This document shows positions 6,273-13,474 of a stretch of 13,474 nucleotides of DNA, piece after piece. Made by a program: the position numbers and the translations under genes. The DNA is from Desulfobacterales bacterium. GTDB lineage: Bacteria > Desulfobacterota > DSM-4660 > Desulfatiglandales > Desulfatiglandaceae. The stretch spans positions 1-13,474 of the forward strand of contig JAMOVZ010000061.1 of the NCBI GenBank assembly GCA_027061865.1. Direction: 5' to 3'. Numbering within the stretch: position 1 is the stretch's first letter; each line of letters starts with the position of its first letter. The notes under the pieces are model-generated. The model worked only from the letters and a program-made list of their open reading frames with translations. It had not been told where the DNA came from and searched no databases.

Positions 6273-6531
6273 TTATCCCAATCCTATTCCCTAAAACAGC
6301 CCTTCTGAGTTCCCACAGGAAACAGGAACTGAAGAAGCTGCCACTCCCTTTTACCACCAAAATCCGAGATTCATGGCATGTTGTCAAGGACGAAGGGCCT
6401 CCATGGCCTTTTTCTATAGGAGCAAAAGGACCTATCCCCTTCCACTTTAGCCTCCCCGGGTCTCCTCCAGGGATTTATTGCGGTCAGTGTTTCCAGGAGT
6501 GCAGCGTAAGCAAAGGCCACCAAAGAGGCTA
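6273..6531. other. 259-base gap between glnS and the 191-residue protein; no convincing gene
   Basis: No start codon with a ribosome site leads into a credible frame on either strand. On the minus strand TTGACA (6387-6382) could be the -35 of a promoter for the downstream gene, but no good -10 stands 17-18 bases later. A hairpin near 6302-6337 is listed separately. A hydrophobic minus-strand frame just after glnS lacks a usable start codon. Confidence 0.6.
6293..6337 (-). terminator. Weak hairpin with short T run in the leader of the 191-residue gene
   Basis: Minus-strand CTTCT-TC-AGTTCC pairs with GGAACT-C-AGAAG (11 pairs with a small internal loop) around an 11-base loop. GGCTG and TTTT (6296-6293) follow, ending 20 bases before the ATG at 6272. 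It could end read-through from glnS or act as a leader structure. The T run is short and offset, so it is a weak intrinsic terminator at best. Confidence 0.28.
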
Positions 6532-8232
6532 TCAAGACCTTGACACCTTGTTCTTGATTTTCGCCCAGGTGTCTCGGAGAGTCACGATGCGGTTAAACAC
6601 CGGAGCCCCTGGCCTTGAGTCCACGGGGTCCACGGCAAAGTACCCGATTCGTTCGAACTGGAATCTTTCCCCTGGTTTTGCCCCCTTGAGGCTTGGCTCC
6701 ACATGGCAGGAGTTGAGAACCTGCAAAGAATTGGGATTGATGTAATCTTTAAAACTCTTCCCCTCTTCCACATCTGTTGGGTTTGGCTTCAAAAACAGGT
6801 GTTCGTAAAGCCTCACCTCCACTGTCAAGGCATGAGGCGCTGAAACCCAGTGCAAAGTGGCCTTCACCTTGCGGCCATCTGGGGCATTGCCCCCCTTTGT
6901 GGCCGGATCGTAAGTGCAGCGAAGCTCAATGATTTGGCCGCTTTTTGGATCTTTGATTACCTCCACGCACTTTACGAAATAGGCATACCTGAGGCGCACC
7001 TCCCGGCCCGGGCCCAGCCGGTAAAATTTCTTGGGCGGGTCTTCCATGAAGTCGTCCCGCTCAATATAGAGGGTGCGGGAAAACGGCACTTTTCTGGCCC
7101 CCATGGAAGGGTCTTCAGGGTTGTTGATTGCATCAAGTTCCTCTACTTGGCCTTCAGGGTAGTTTTCAATGACTACCTTCAGGGGGTGTAGCACTCCCAT
7201 GACGCGCTGGGCATGCTTGTTGAGGTCATCACGCACGCAGTGCTCCAGGAGTGCAATGTCAACCATGCTGTCACGCTTGGCAACCCCGATCCTGTCGCAG
7301 AAGTCCCTGATCGCCTCAGGTGTGTAACCCCGCCTCCTCAGGCCTGCAATGGTAGGCATGCGGGGGTCGTCCCAGCCCCTCACGTATCCCTCTTCCACCA
7401 GCTGGCCCAGCAGGCGCTTGCTCATTACCGTGTGGCTCAGGTTGAGGCGGGCGAATTCTATCTGTTGGGGATGATACACGCCCAACTGGTCAAGGAACCA
7501 GTCATAAAGGGGGCGGTGGTCCTCAAATTCCAAGGTGCAAAGCGAGTGGGTGATTCCCTCGATGGAATCCGAAAGGCAATGGGTAAAGTCGTACATGGGA
7601 TAGATACACCATTTCTTGCCTGTGCGGTGATGCTCCTTGTGCATAATCCTATAGATCACCGGATCCCGCATGTTTAAATTGGGAGAGGCCATATCGATCT
7701 TCGCCCTCAGGGTGCGCGAGCCCTCAGGGAACTCCCCTCCCCTCATCCGCTGGAATAGATCCAGGTTTTCTTCCACACTGCGGGTCCTGTACGGGCTCTC
7801 CTTGCCTGGCTCTGTAAGGGTGCCACGATACTCCTTGATCTCTTCAGGGCTCAGATCACACACATAGGCCTTGCCCATCTTAATTAGGTCAATGGCATAG
7901 TTGTAGAGTTTTTCGAAATAGTCAGATGCGTAATAGAGGCGGTCCCCCCAATCATAACCCAGCCATCTTACATCTTCCTTAATGGACTCCACATATTCTA
8001 TATCCTCTTTGGTGGGATTGGTGTCATCGAACCTAAGGTTACATAGCCCCCCATACTCCTCTGCAATACCAAAGTTGAGGCATATGGATTTGGCATGGCC
8101 TATATGGAGGTATCCATTGGGTTCGGGCGGAAAACGCGTGTGCACCCGCCCCCCATACTTGTTTGTCTTCAAGTCTTGGTCAATTATGCTCCTGATAAAA
8201 TCCCGTGGCTTCTTTTTCCTATCCTCAGGCAT
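6532..8232 (-). CDS. glnS: Glutaminyl-tRNA synthetase
   Basis: The protein is about 566 residues from ATG 8232. A GTG at 8244 adds four residues, but its ribosome site would overlap the start, whereas CGAGG lies 11 bases before the ATG. It charges tRNA-Gln with glutamine in the cytoplasm. The class I motifs are clear: RFPPEPNGYLHIGHAKS (HIGH), RFDDTNPTKE, and VMSKRLL, the KMSKS equivalent in the VMSKR form typical of GlnRS. The HRTGKKWCIYPMYDFTHCLSD and ITHSLCTLEFEDHRPLYDWF stretches are also diagnostic of GlnRS over GluRS. The C-terminal beta-barrel anticodon-binding region is present, ending DTWAKIKNKVSRS. Length is normal. A bacterium with GlnRS does not need to make Gln-tRNA-Gln through mischarged Glu-tRNA-Gln. 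It has its own promoter and is divergent from the UPF0173 gene. Confidence 0.97.
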   Translation of the reverse strand: MPEDRKKKPRDFIRSIIDQDLKTNKYGGRVHTRFPPEPNGYLHIGHAKSICLNFGIAEEYGGLCNLRFDDTNPTKEDIEYVESIKEDVRWLGYDWGDRLYYASDYFEKLYNYAIDLIKMGKAYVCDLSPEEIKEYRGTLTEPGKESPYRTRSVEENLDLFQRMRGGEFPEGSRTLRAKIDMASPNLNMRDPVIYRIMHKEHHRTGKKWCIYPMYDFTHCLSDSIEGITHSLCTLEFEDHRPLYDWFLDQLGVYHPQQIEFARLNLSHTVMSKRLLGQLVEEGYVRGWDDPRMPTIAGLRRRGYTPEAIRDFCDRIGVAKRDSMVDIALLEHCVRDDLNKHAQRVMGVLHPLKVVIENYPEGQVEELDAINNPEDPSMGARKVPFSRTLYIERDDFMEDPPKKFYRLGPGREVRLRYAYFVKCVEVIKDPKSGQIIELRCTYDPATKGGNAPDGRKVKATLHWVSAPHALTVEVRLYEHLFLKPNPTDVEEGKSFKDYINPNSLQVLNSCHVEPSLKGAKPGERFQFERIGYFAVDPVDSRPGAPVFNRIVTLRDTWAKIKNKVSRS

Positions 8233-8282
8233 CTTTCTGGGCACCTCGCACGGAGTTTTGAATTTATACGGCCGTTTGTTTC

Positions 8283-8311
8283 TGTTTATTTGAAATCCCG
8301 ATATGTGTCAA
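8283..8311 (-). promoter_or_regulatory. Sigma70-type promoter for glnS
   Basis: On the minus strand a perfect TTGACA (8311-8306) is followed after 17 bases by TAAACA (8288-8283). This places transcription start about 45 bases before the glnS ATG. Confidence 0.6.
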
Positions 8312-8330
8312 CACCAAGGGGCACCAATCC

Positions 8331-8360
8331 TTGACAGCCCTTGGGGCTTATCCCTATACT
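8331..8360 (+). promoter_or_regulatory. Strong sigma70-type promoter for the UPF0173 hydrolase
   Basis: A perfect TTGACA (8331-8336) and TATACT (8355-8360) are separated by 18 bases, giving a start near 8367 and a leader of about 75 bases. The two divergent -35 boxes stand 19 bases apart back to back. A 7-base inverted repeat, CCAAGGG (8314-8320) and CCCTTGG (8338-8344), is centred between them and could be an operator. Confidence 0.7.
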
Positions 8361-8442
8361 TTACCCTGAGTTTTTGAGCAAAAGAAGGGAAACCGGATAA
8401 AGAAGCTTTTGAGATTAGAGGAGAGAGGGGGGTGATGGACAG

Positions 8443-9126
8443 ATGGCAGTAAAGGTTACATGGCATAGCCATGCGTGTTTGTTGATAGAGACAGATGGCG
8501 CAAAACTCCTTGTGGATCCCTTTCTTACGGGCAATCCCTTAGCCCCTGTAAGTGCCGATAAGGTGGAGGCGGACTATATCTTCGTCTCCCATGGCCATGG
8601 CGACCACATGGGCGACACGGTGGAAATTGCCAAACGCTGTGATGCCACTGTGGTGTCAAACTTTGAGATACAGAATTGGCTGACCGGCCAGGGTGTCCAA
8701 AAGACGCATCCCCTCCACATCGGAGGGGGATTTAATTTCCCCTGGGGCCGGGTGAAACTCACAATCGCCCACCACGGCTCAGCCCTCCCAGATGGAAGCT
8801 ATGGTGGAAACCCCTGCGGATTTATCTTTTATCTCCAAGGTAAAAAGATCTATCATGCCTGTGATACAGGTCTTTTTTACGACATGAAGCTCATTGGAGA
8901 GGAAGGGATTGATCTAGCCGTGATTCCAATAGGGGACAACTTCACCATGGGCCCTGAAGATGCGCTAAGGGCGGTCAAACTGATTCAGCCAGCCCAAGTG
9001 CTCCCCATACATTATAATACATTTGACATTATAAGGCAGGATCCATCCTCTTGGGCCAAACAGGTAGAGGAAGAGACAGGGGCCGGCGTCAGGGTGCTAA
9101 AGCCCGGTGAGAGCCTAGAACTCTAA
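8443..9126 (+). CDS. UPF0173-type metal-dependent hydrolase (metallo-beta-lactamase fold)
   Basis: The 227-residue cytoplasmic protein matches the UPF0173/YtkL-like family in length and motifs. These are VTWHSHACLLIETDGAKLLVDP at the start, the metal-binding loop SHGHGDHMGD (His50, His52, Asp54, His55), His110/His111, then HACDTGLFYDM with Asp141 and PIHYNTFD with His190. Together they form the usual two-metal site of the superfamily. The substrate of this family is not settled. AGAGGAGAGAGGGGGG (8417-8432) gives a strong ribosome site about 10 bases before the ATG. It is transcribed from a near-consensus promoter and sits alone. Its stop overlaps, tail to tail by three bases, the stop of the minus-strand 172-residue gene. 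Confidence 0.9.
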   Translation: MAVKVTWHSHACLLIETDGAKLLVDPFLTGNPLAPVSADKVEADYIFVSHGHGDHMGDTVEIAKRCDATVVSNFEIQNWLTGQGVQKTHPLHIGGGFNFPWGRVKLTIAHHGSALPDGSYGGNPCGFIFYLQGKKIYHACDTGLFYDMKLIGEEGIDLAVIPIGDNFTMGPEDALRAVKLIQPAQVLPIHYNTFDIIRQDPSSWAKQVEEETGAGVRVLKPGESLEL

Positions 9127-9641
9127 AAGCAGAGGGGAACCCGGAGCCTTCTCAGGGCCTCTTCTTTTGTTGTGATCTTCGGGTCGTACTTGAAGGGACG
9201 GTGGACCCTTTCTATGATCACCTTGCCTTCCCGGTAGCTCACCTTCACGGTCATGTGGGGAGTGCTGATTGGGGGAATGTGAATGGGAAGGCGGCGGTGG
9301 GTAAAGTGTATAATGAGGGAGGAGGGCCATCTGGACGGATAGAAGCGCAAAGGATCAAATTCAAACCTCCCCGTGTCCAAAATCTCACCAACAACGATGT
9401 GGCGGGGAGGGGAGGGGATGGCCTTTCTGACCCTCTTCTCTATCTCTGAAATGGCCTTTGGAGACGGCTCGTTCAAGACTATCTGGGTGGGGAACTTGTC
9501 CCCAGGGGGCTGTTTGCCAAAGTTTCGCTTCACAATGGCCAGCCCCCTCAATATCTTTCGGGCATCCCAAAAATCCAGATCAGTGTATACATGGTAGACG
9601 TCCTTTGAAGGTTTGCGCAGGGCATATACGATTCGGGCCAT
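9123..9641 (-). CDS. Unrecognised 172-residue protein paired with the dehydratase activator
   Basis: I do not recognise the family. The ATG at 9641 is four bases after the stop of the activator gene, with GGAG about 8 bases upstream inside that gene's end, so translation is probably coupled. The protein is basic and soluble. It begins MARIVYALRKPSKDVYHVYTDL, has DARKILRGLAIVKRNFGKQP, then a middle part rich in Pro, Arg and His (IIHFTHRRLPIHIPPISTPH), and ends KEEALRRLRVPLCF. No cysteine cluster, membrane helix or known nucleotide motif is visible. The long frame and close coupling support a real gene. Its pairing with an ATP-dependent dehydratase activator is the only functional hint. Confidence 0.72.
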   Translation of the reverse strand: MARIVYALRKPSKDVYHVYTDLDFWDARKILRGLAIVKRNFGKQPPGDKFPTQIVLNEPSPKAISEIEKRVRKAIPSPPRHIVVGEILDTGRFEFDPLRFYPSRWPSSLIIHFTHRRLPIHIPPISTPHMTVKVSYREGKVIIERVHRPFKYDPKITTKEEALRRLRVPLCF

Positions 9642-9645
9642 AGCA

Positions 9646-10434
9646 TTACTCCATCTCTGCTGCCAGGATGGCAGCCCCTATTGCCCCGTTTTCCTGGGGA
9701 TACTCGGGAACCATTATTTCAATGCCCAGTTTCCTCTTCAGGGCCTGGAGCACCCCTTGATTCTTGGCCACACCGCCTGTCATCAGCAATGGCTCTTCAA
9801 TGGGAATCCGTTCAGCCATTGCGGCCACCCGGGCACCAATGGCCTCGTGAATGCCAGCTATTATGTTCTCCCTGCTCTCACCCTTTGCGATGAGGGAAAT
9901 CACTTCAGATTCTGCAAACACGGTGCAAAGGCTGCTTATGGCACAGGGAGAAGGGGCCTGAAGAGCGATCTTGCCAAACAAGTCAAGGTCCACTTCCAAT
10001 GCCTTTGCCATGACCTCCATAAACCTGCCAGTGCCTGCGGCACATTTGTCGTTCATTGCAAAGTCTTGCACCCTGCCGTTTCCATCCAGGGAGATTGCTT
10101 TGCTGTCTTGACCCCCAATGTCAATCACCGTGCGGACCCCTGGGAACTGAAAATTGGCCCCTTTTCCATGGCATGTGATCTCAGTGACTACCCTTTGGGC
10201 AAATGCAACGTTTCTCCTCCCGTAACCTGTTGCTATAATTCCGCACACCTGGGATTCCCGGGCTCCTGACTTTAAGAGGAGTTCTTGATAGATTCGTTCT
10301 GCCGCCTCTTGGGGATTGTAACCAGTATTGGCCACCAGGGTTGCAATCAACTGCCCGTTTTCCATGGCCGCGGCCTTAACGGTTATGGATCCGACATCAA
10401 TTCCAATACTTATGGCTTTGGAGCCCATTTCCAT
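9646..10434 (-). CDS. 2-hydroxyacyl-CoA dehydratase activator-type ATPase (BcrAD/BadFG/HgdC family)
   Basis: The 262-residue protein has the ASKHA-fold ATPase motifs of the activator family: IGIDVGSITVKAA at the N-terminus, VIDIGGQDSKAIS (103-115), MNDKCAAGTGRFMEVMA and MTGGVAKNQGV. Cys131 and Cys170 are spaced 39 residues apart, the same spacing as the two [4Fe-4S] ligands of the archetypal activator HgdC, in which a homodimer bridges one cluster. Such proteins pass a single electron, driven by ATP, to 2-hydroxyacyl-CoA dehydratases or benzoyl-CoA reductases. The length is that of a stand-alone activator, not the large fused form. No dehydratase subunit is in the window. The start is ATG 10434 with CAGGG 7 bases upstream. 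ATG 10428 with AGAGG 6 bases upstream is about equally good. The enzyme is oxygen-sensitive in characterised members. Confidence 0.9.
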   Translation of the reverse strand: MEMGSKAISIGIDVGSITVKAAAMENGQLIATLVANTGYNPQEAAERIYQELLLKSGARESQVCGIIATGYGRRNVAFAQRVVTEITCHGKGANFQFPGVRTVIDIGGQDSKAISLDGNGRVQDFAMNDKCAAGTGRFMEVMAKALEVDLDLFGKIALQAPSPCAISSLCTVFAESEVISLIAKGESRENIIAGIHEAIGARVAAMAERIPIEEPLLMTGGVAKNQGVLQALKRKLGIEIMVPEYPQENGAIGAAILAAEME

Positions 10435-10463
10435 CCTCTAACCCTGAGACTGCTTTTTTGCTA

Positions 10464-10494
10464 ATTCTACCATATCCGCCCCATTGTTTGGCAA
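10464..10494 (-). promoter_or_regulatory. Possible promoter for the activator gene pair
   Basis: Minus-strand TTGCCA (10494-10489) and TAGAAT (10469-10464) are 19 bases apart, about 30 bases before the activator ATG. The -10 box is good, but the spacing is longer than ideal. Confidence 0.35.
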
Positions 10495-10545
10495 CTAAAC
10501 TGAGGCACTATATTGTCAGCCGATGCGTAAGGCTCAAAATCCTGG

Positions 10546-10574
10546 TTGACATGCCTGGGGCCAGAAGATATTTG
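10546..10574 (+). promoter_or_regulatory. Promoter for lptF and the downstream fusion gene
   Basis: A perfect TTGACA (10546-10551) is followed after 17 bases by TATTTG (10569-10574). Transcription would start about 30 bases before the lptF ATG at 10609. Confidence 0.5.
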
Positions 10575-10608
10575 ATGATTTTAACCGATGGTTACCGAGG
10601 CGCTTCCC

Positions 10609-11766
10609 ATGAGCCTTATCCTGTACAGATACATCCTGAGAGAGATCTGGCCCACATATTTTGTTAGCCTGTTGGTCTGTGCCTTCATTGTGCTGGGGAC
10701 CAGGATGCTTTCCATCACTGAGTTGATTGTGGCCAAAGGGGTGAGGCTTTCCCTCGTGGGGCAAATGTTCCTTTATTTACTTCCTGACATCATCTCCTTT
10801 GCGCTTCCAGGGGCCACTCTTATTGCCATCCTGCTTGCCTTTGGAAGAATGGGAGTTGATAATGAGCTGATTGCGCTGAAGTCTGCCGGAATCAGCCTTT
10901 ACCAGTTGCTGCCCCCTGCTGCCTTTGTTTCTTTGGTGAGCCTGGTGGCCGCCCTCTGGCTAGGTTTGGTGGCAGTTCCTTGGGGAAATAGGTCTTTTAA
11001 GGACCTGGTTTTTCAAATGGCTCAGAGCAGGGCAGATGTGGCAATCAAGGAAAGGATATTTTCCGAACCCTTCAAGAACGTGATCTTTTATGTGAACAGC
11101 TATTGTCCAAAGACAAAGACCATGAGGGATGTCTTTGTGGTGGACAGGCGCGACCCTGAAACCCACAACACCATCATTGCAGAGAAAGCAAGCATATTGG
11201 TCCATCCGGCCCAAAAGGTCATCACTCTCCATTTTTCCAATGGCACTATCTTTATGGTGGGTAAGGATCTGGACTCTGCCACCACCGTGGAATTCAAGGC
11301 TTATGATCTTACCATTGACCTCAAGGACATCATGGCTGCCCTTTCATCTCGAAGGCGCTCGCCAAAAGAGATGTCAGTCCAAGAATTGATGGACAAGATC
11401 AAGGCAGCGCCGGAGAATTCTCCCCAGAGGGCGGAGATGATGGTAAAGCTCTTGGAAAAGGTGGCCCTCCCCATAGGGGCCTTTTTGATGGGTATAATAG
11501 GTGTGCCGCTAGGGGCCAGGATCAAGAGCCGGGGGAAGTCGACGGGAATTGGGATCAGCCTTGTAATTTTCCTGGTGTATTACATATTCTTTGGAGGCAT
11601 GAAAAACCTCTGCGAGGCAAAGGTGATCTCGCCACAGGTGGGGGTCTGGATACCGGACCTCTTTCTTCTCATCTGCACAATGTTTTTGCTTTGGGCCACG
11701 GCCAACGAAAAGAGCATAATGGCTGGGCTGAGGCCCGGCTGGCTCAAACGGACTGCCGTCCTTTAG
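10609..11766 (+). CDS. lptF: LPS export permease LptF (YjgP/YjgQ family)
   Basis: The 385-residue inner-membrane protein is one of the paired permeases of the LptB2FG transporter, which extracts lipopolysaccharide for transport to the outer membrane. Residues 1-130 hold three membrane segments with the family signature RMGVDNELIALKSAGIS (80-96). A soluble beta-rich periplasmic domain follows (about 135-270). The C-terminal third begins KVALPIGAFLMGIIGVPLGAR and carries three more segments. ATG 10609 was chosen over the in-frame ATG at 10588 because GAGG lies 8 bases before it and MSLILYRYILREIW is the normal family N-terminus. LptF and LptG are alike, so assignment to LptF over LptG is by overall look only. 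No lptG follows. Instead a WecA-CapD-like gene starts 17 bases later, so both may be co-transcribed. The gene supports a Gram-negative host. Confidence 0.88.
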   Translation: MSLILYRYILREIWPTYFVSLLVCAFIVLGTRMLSITELIVAKGVRLSLVGQMFLYLLPDIISFALPGATLIAILLAFGRMGVDNELIALKSAGISLYQLLPPAAFVSLVSLVAALWLGLVAVPWGNRSFKDLVFQMAQSRADVAIKERIFSEPFKNVIFYVNSYCPKTKTMRDVFVVDRRDPETHNTIIAEKASILVHPAQKVITLHFSNGTIFMVGKDLDSATTVEFKAYDLTIDLKDIMAALSSRRRSPKEMSVQELMDKIKAAPENSPQRAEMMVKLLEKVALPIGAFLMGIIGVPLGARIKSRGKSTGIGISLVIFLVYYIFFGGMKNLCEAKVISPQVGVWIPDLFLLICTMFLLWATANEKSIMAGLRPGWLKRTAVL

Positions 11767-11783
11767 CTAGACATGGATGGGCT

Positions 11784-13474
11784 ATGGGCAATGAAGTTGT
11801 AAAAAGCTTGTTTGCCGCTGGTGCTGGCGCATTGGGCCTTTCCCTGCTCTTGACTCCTCTGATGCGCAAACTTGCCCGCATGACGGGCAAAGTGGCTGTT
11901 CCCAGAGAGAGCAGGTGGCACAAAAGGCCCACAGCACTTTTGGGCGGAGTTGCCATCTTTGCGAGCTGTCTTTTCATTTGGCTTGCCTTTGGACAGTTAA
12001 TAGGTCCTCAAGGCATCTCCCGGTCCCTTGCGGCCCTTCTTTTGGGTAGTGTGGCAATTTTTGGCCTGGGTTTGTACGATGATCTCCGGGGCATGGATCC
12101 TCAACACAAGTTGGCCGGCCAAATTGTGGTGGCCTCTGTCATGCTCTTTTTTGGGTTTAAGCTGAGATGGACCGGGCTTGAAGGGCTTGATACCTTCCTA
12201 TCCATCCTGTGGATAGTGGGTATCACCAATGCCTTTAACCTGCTTGACAACATGGATGGGCTTGCAGCAGGGATTGCCTTGATTGGAGGCGCGTTTGCAC
12301 TATTCCAGTACCTAAGCCTACCTCAACGTACCTGGGAGATCCACCAACTGAGTATCCTTTGCTCTGCCTATCTGGGGGCACTTTTAGGATTCCTGGTTTA
12401 CAATTTTAATCCCGCCTCTATCTTCATGGGGGATGCAGGAAGCCTATATATCGGCTTTACCTTGGCCTGTTTGTGCATTGGCCTGTCAGGAGGTGACTCA
12501 GCCCCGGCTGGATTTCTAAACCTTATCTCGGTCATCGCAGTTCCTGTCTTCATTGTGTTGGTCCCAATAATTGACACTGCCTTTGTGAGCATAATGCGAA
12601 AGGCCTTTGGGCGGCCTGTCTCCCAAGGGGGGCGGGACCATTCTTCCCACCGCCTTGTGGCCATAGGATTTTCAGAGCCAAGGGCGGTCTTGTTGCTCTA
12701 CGGCTTCGCTGTAGCCTCTGGGCTGGTGGGCCTTTCCACGAGGTGGCTAAACCCCTGGATCAGTGGTGCCATCGTAGTGGCCTACATCCTCTTTGTGGTA
12801 TTCTTCTGGATATACCTGGGCAAGGTAAAGGTCTATCCCACAGAGACATTGGCCCAAAAGGACAAGGGAGGGCTCATAACCCCAATACTTGTTGAGATAA
12901 CCTACCGAAGGAGGCTGCTAGAAGTAATACTGGACCTGGTCTTGATTACCCTTGCCTACTATGTGTCGTATCTCCTGCGCTTTGAGGGGAACATCCAGGG
13001 GGCGGATTTTCAGGTATTTCTCAAATCCCTCCCCATCGTGATTGGTTGTCAGGTCCTGAGCTTCTACTTTTTCGGTATCTATAAGGGGGTGTGGTCTGCC
13101 ATCGGGCCCCGGGATCTGGCAGGATACGTAAAGGCAATCACAACGGGCACTATAATGGCCGTGCTGGTGCTGCTTATACTCTACCGCTTTCAAGGCTTTT
13201 CAAGGGCGGTATTTATGATTTATTGGGCCATACTGATAATCTTGGTCTCTATCAGCCGAGGATCGTTCAGGTTCCTGGACGAAGGTATCAGGAAGGGAAA
13301 TAACAATGGACGGCGAACCATCGTGTATGGAGCGGGTATCGGGGGGCAAATGGCGTTGAAAGAAATTGAGACTAATAAAAAGCTGGGCTTGCGGTTGGTA
13401 GGATTTGTGGATGACAATCCCAGGCTGAAAGGCCGAACGGTAAAGGGTTATCCGGTCTTGGGCACAGGCAAAGA
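11784..13474 (+). CDS. WecA/MraY-type glycosyl-1-phosphate transferase fused to a CapD-like membrane and nucleotide-binding module (3' end beyond window)
   Basis: The frame is open from ATG 11784 to the window end (563 codons so far). Residues 1-345 are a polytopic polyprenyl-phosphate N-acetylhexosamine-1-phosphate transferase. The motifs are YDDLRG with Asp99-Asp100, NAFNLLDNMDG (149-159), FNPASIFMGDAGS (208-220) and GGRDHSSHRL with His286/His289, all as in WecA-type enzymes that start lipid-linked glycan synthesis on undecaprenyl phosphate. From about 373 a second module begins, RRRLLEVILDLVLITLAYYVSYLLRF. It has about four membrane segments (to about 490), as at the start of CapD/WbpM-type proteins. 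Then RTIVYGAGIGGQMALKEI (511-528) with a GAGxxG nucleotide loop leads to RLVGFVDDNPRLKGRTVKGYPVLGT. Whether a full epimerase/dehydratase domain follows is outside the window. The gene starts 17 bases after lptF with only a weak ribosome site (GGATGGG). Other ATGs nearby quickly meet stops. Confidence 0.85.
   Translation, partial: MGNEVVKSLFAAGAGALGLSLLLTPLMRKLARMTGKVAVPRESRWHKRPTALLGGVAIFASCLFIWLAFGQLIGPQGISRSLAALLLGSVAIFGLGLYDDLRGMDPQHKLAGQIVVASVMLFFGFKLRWTGLEGLDTFLSILWIVGITNAFNLLDNMDGLAAGIALIGGAFALFQYLSLPQRTWEIHQLSILCSAYLGALLGFLVYNFNPASIFMGDAGSLYIGFTLACLCIGLSGGDSAPAGFLNLISVIAVPVFIVLVPIIDTAFVSIMRKAFGRPVSQGGRDHSSHRLVAIGFSEPRAVLLLYGFAVASGLVGLSTRWLNPWISGAIVVAYILFVVFFWIYLGKVKVYPTETLAQKDKGGLITPILVEITYRRRLLEVILDLVLITLAYYVSYLLRFEGNIQGADFQVFLKSLPIVIGCQVLSFYFFGIYKGVWSAIGPRDLAGYVKAITTGTIMAVLVLLILYRFQGFSRAVFMIYWAILIILVSISRGSFRFLDEGIRKGNNNGRRTIVYGAGIGGQMALKEIETNKKLGLRLVGFVDDNPRLKGRTVKGYPVLGTGK

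Noticed and set aside
6382..6410. Plus-strand hairpin (AAGGGCC-TCCAT-GGCCTTT) followed by T-rich bases as a terminator
   Set aside because: Both flanking genes run on the minus strand, on which the hairpin has no T run. The stem also includes a wobble pair.
6371..6540. Hydrophobic minus-strand frame after glnS (KVLIASLVAFAYAALLETLT...) as a small membrane protein
   Set aside because: There is no ATG or GTG at a sensible place. The only possible start is a TTG without a clear ribosome site, and the second half is Arg-rich and unstructured.
6170..6745. Plus-strand open frame of 191 codons across the glnS 3' end
   Set aside because: It overlaps two well-supported minus-strand genes, is Pro/Ser-rich and low in structure, and has no ribosome site.
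7213..7677. Plus-strand open frame of 154 codons inside glnS
   Set aside because: It lies entirely antisense to conserved GlnRS sequence, a common artefact in genes of this codon use.
9613..10269. Plus-strand open frame of 218 codons opposite the dehydratase activator
   Set aside because: The opposite strand encodes clear activator motifs and both cluster cysteines. The plus-strand product is unlike any folded protein I recognise.

Overview
The window reads as chromosomal core and near-core DNA of a strictly anaerobic or microaerophilic Gram-negative bacterium, most likely a member of the Desulfobacterota (former Deltaproteobacteria). The basis is indirect: an outer-membrane LPS-export permease (LptF), a free-standing 2-hydroxyacyl-CoA dehydratase-type activator, a small MetE-like zinc methyltransferase, a DUF6125-like protein, and a selenoprotein candidate that combines a rhodanese domain with a rubrerythrin-like domain. 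I saw no tRNA, rRNA, CRISPR array, insertion sequence or phage gene, and base use looks even throughout.

Layout. At the left edge is the first third of an ABC exporter on the minus strand (1-311). Divergent from it is a tight plus-strand run: citrate synthase (495-1778), a cysteine-containing DUF6125-like protein (1780-2313) and a soluble diguanylate cyclase (2316-3680), separated by only 1-2 bases. Facing them is a minus-strand block: glutaminyl-tRNA synthetase (8232-6532), an unrecognised 191-residue protein (6272-5697), a 341-residue MetE/UROD-fold protein (5593-4568) and a rhodanese/ferritin-like fusion (4524-3691). A strong divergent promoter region (8283-8360) separates glnS from a UPF0173 metallo-beta-lactamase-fold hydrolase (8443-9126). 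Its stop overlaps the stop of a minus-strand pair: a 2-hydroxyacyl-CoA dehydratase activator (10434-9646) and an unrecognised 172-residue protein (9641-9123). The right end carries lptF (10609-11766) and a long open frame (11784 to beyond the window end) that joins a WecA/MraY-type glycosyl-phosphate transferase to a CapD-type membrane and nucleotide-binding module.

The most important observation is at 4303-4305. An in-frame TGA interrupts the rhodanese gene exactly where the catalytic cysteine of the active-site loop belongs. The frame stays open for another 203 codons and encodes the rest of the rhodanese fold plus an intact four-helix di-iron domain. A GC-rich hairpin begins 13 bases after the TGA, with its loop starting 19 bases after it, which fits the known geometry of a bacterial SECIS element. 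The simplest reading is one 277-residue selenoprotein, with Sec74 as the rhodanese nucleophile, which automatic annotation would split into two false genes.

Functional links are inferred from gene order only. The citrate synthase run suggests co-expression of carbon entry into the TCA cycle with a c-di-GMP synthase. The MetE-like and rhodanese-ferritin genes may share a transcript connected with sulfur/methyl or redox chemistry. lptF and the WecA-CapD fusion both serve cell-surface polysaccharide or LPS assembly.
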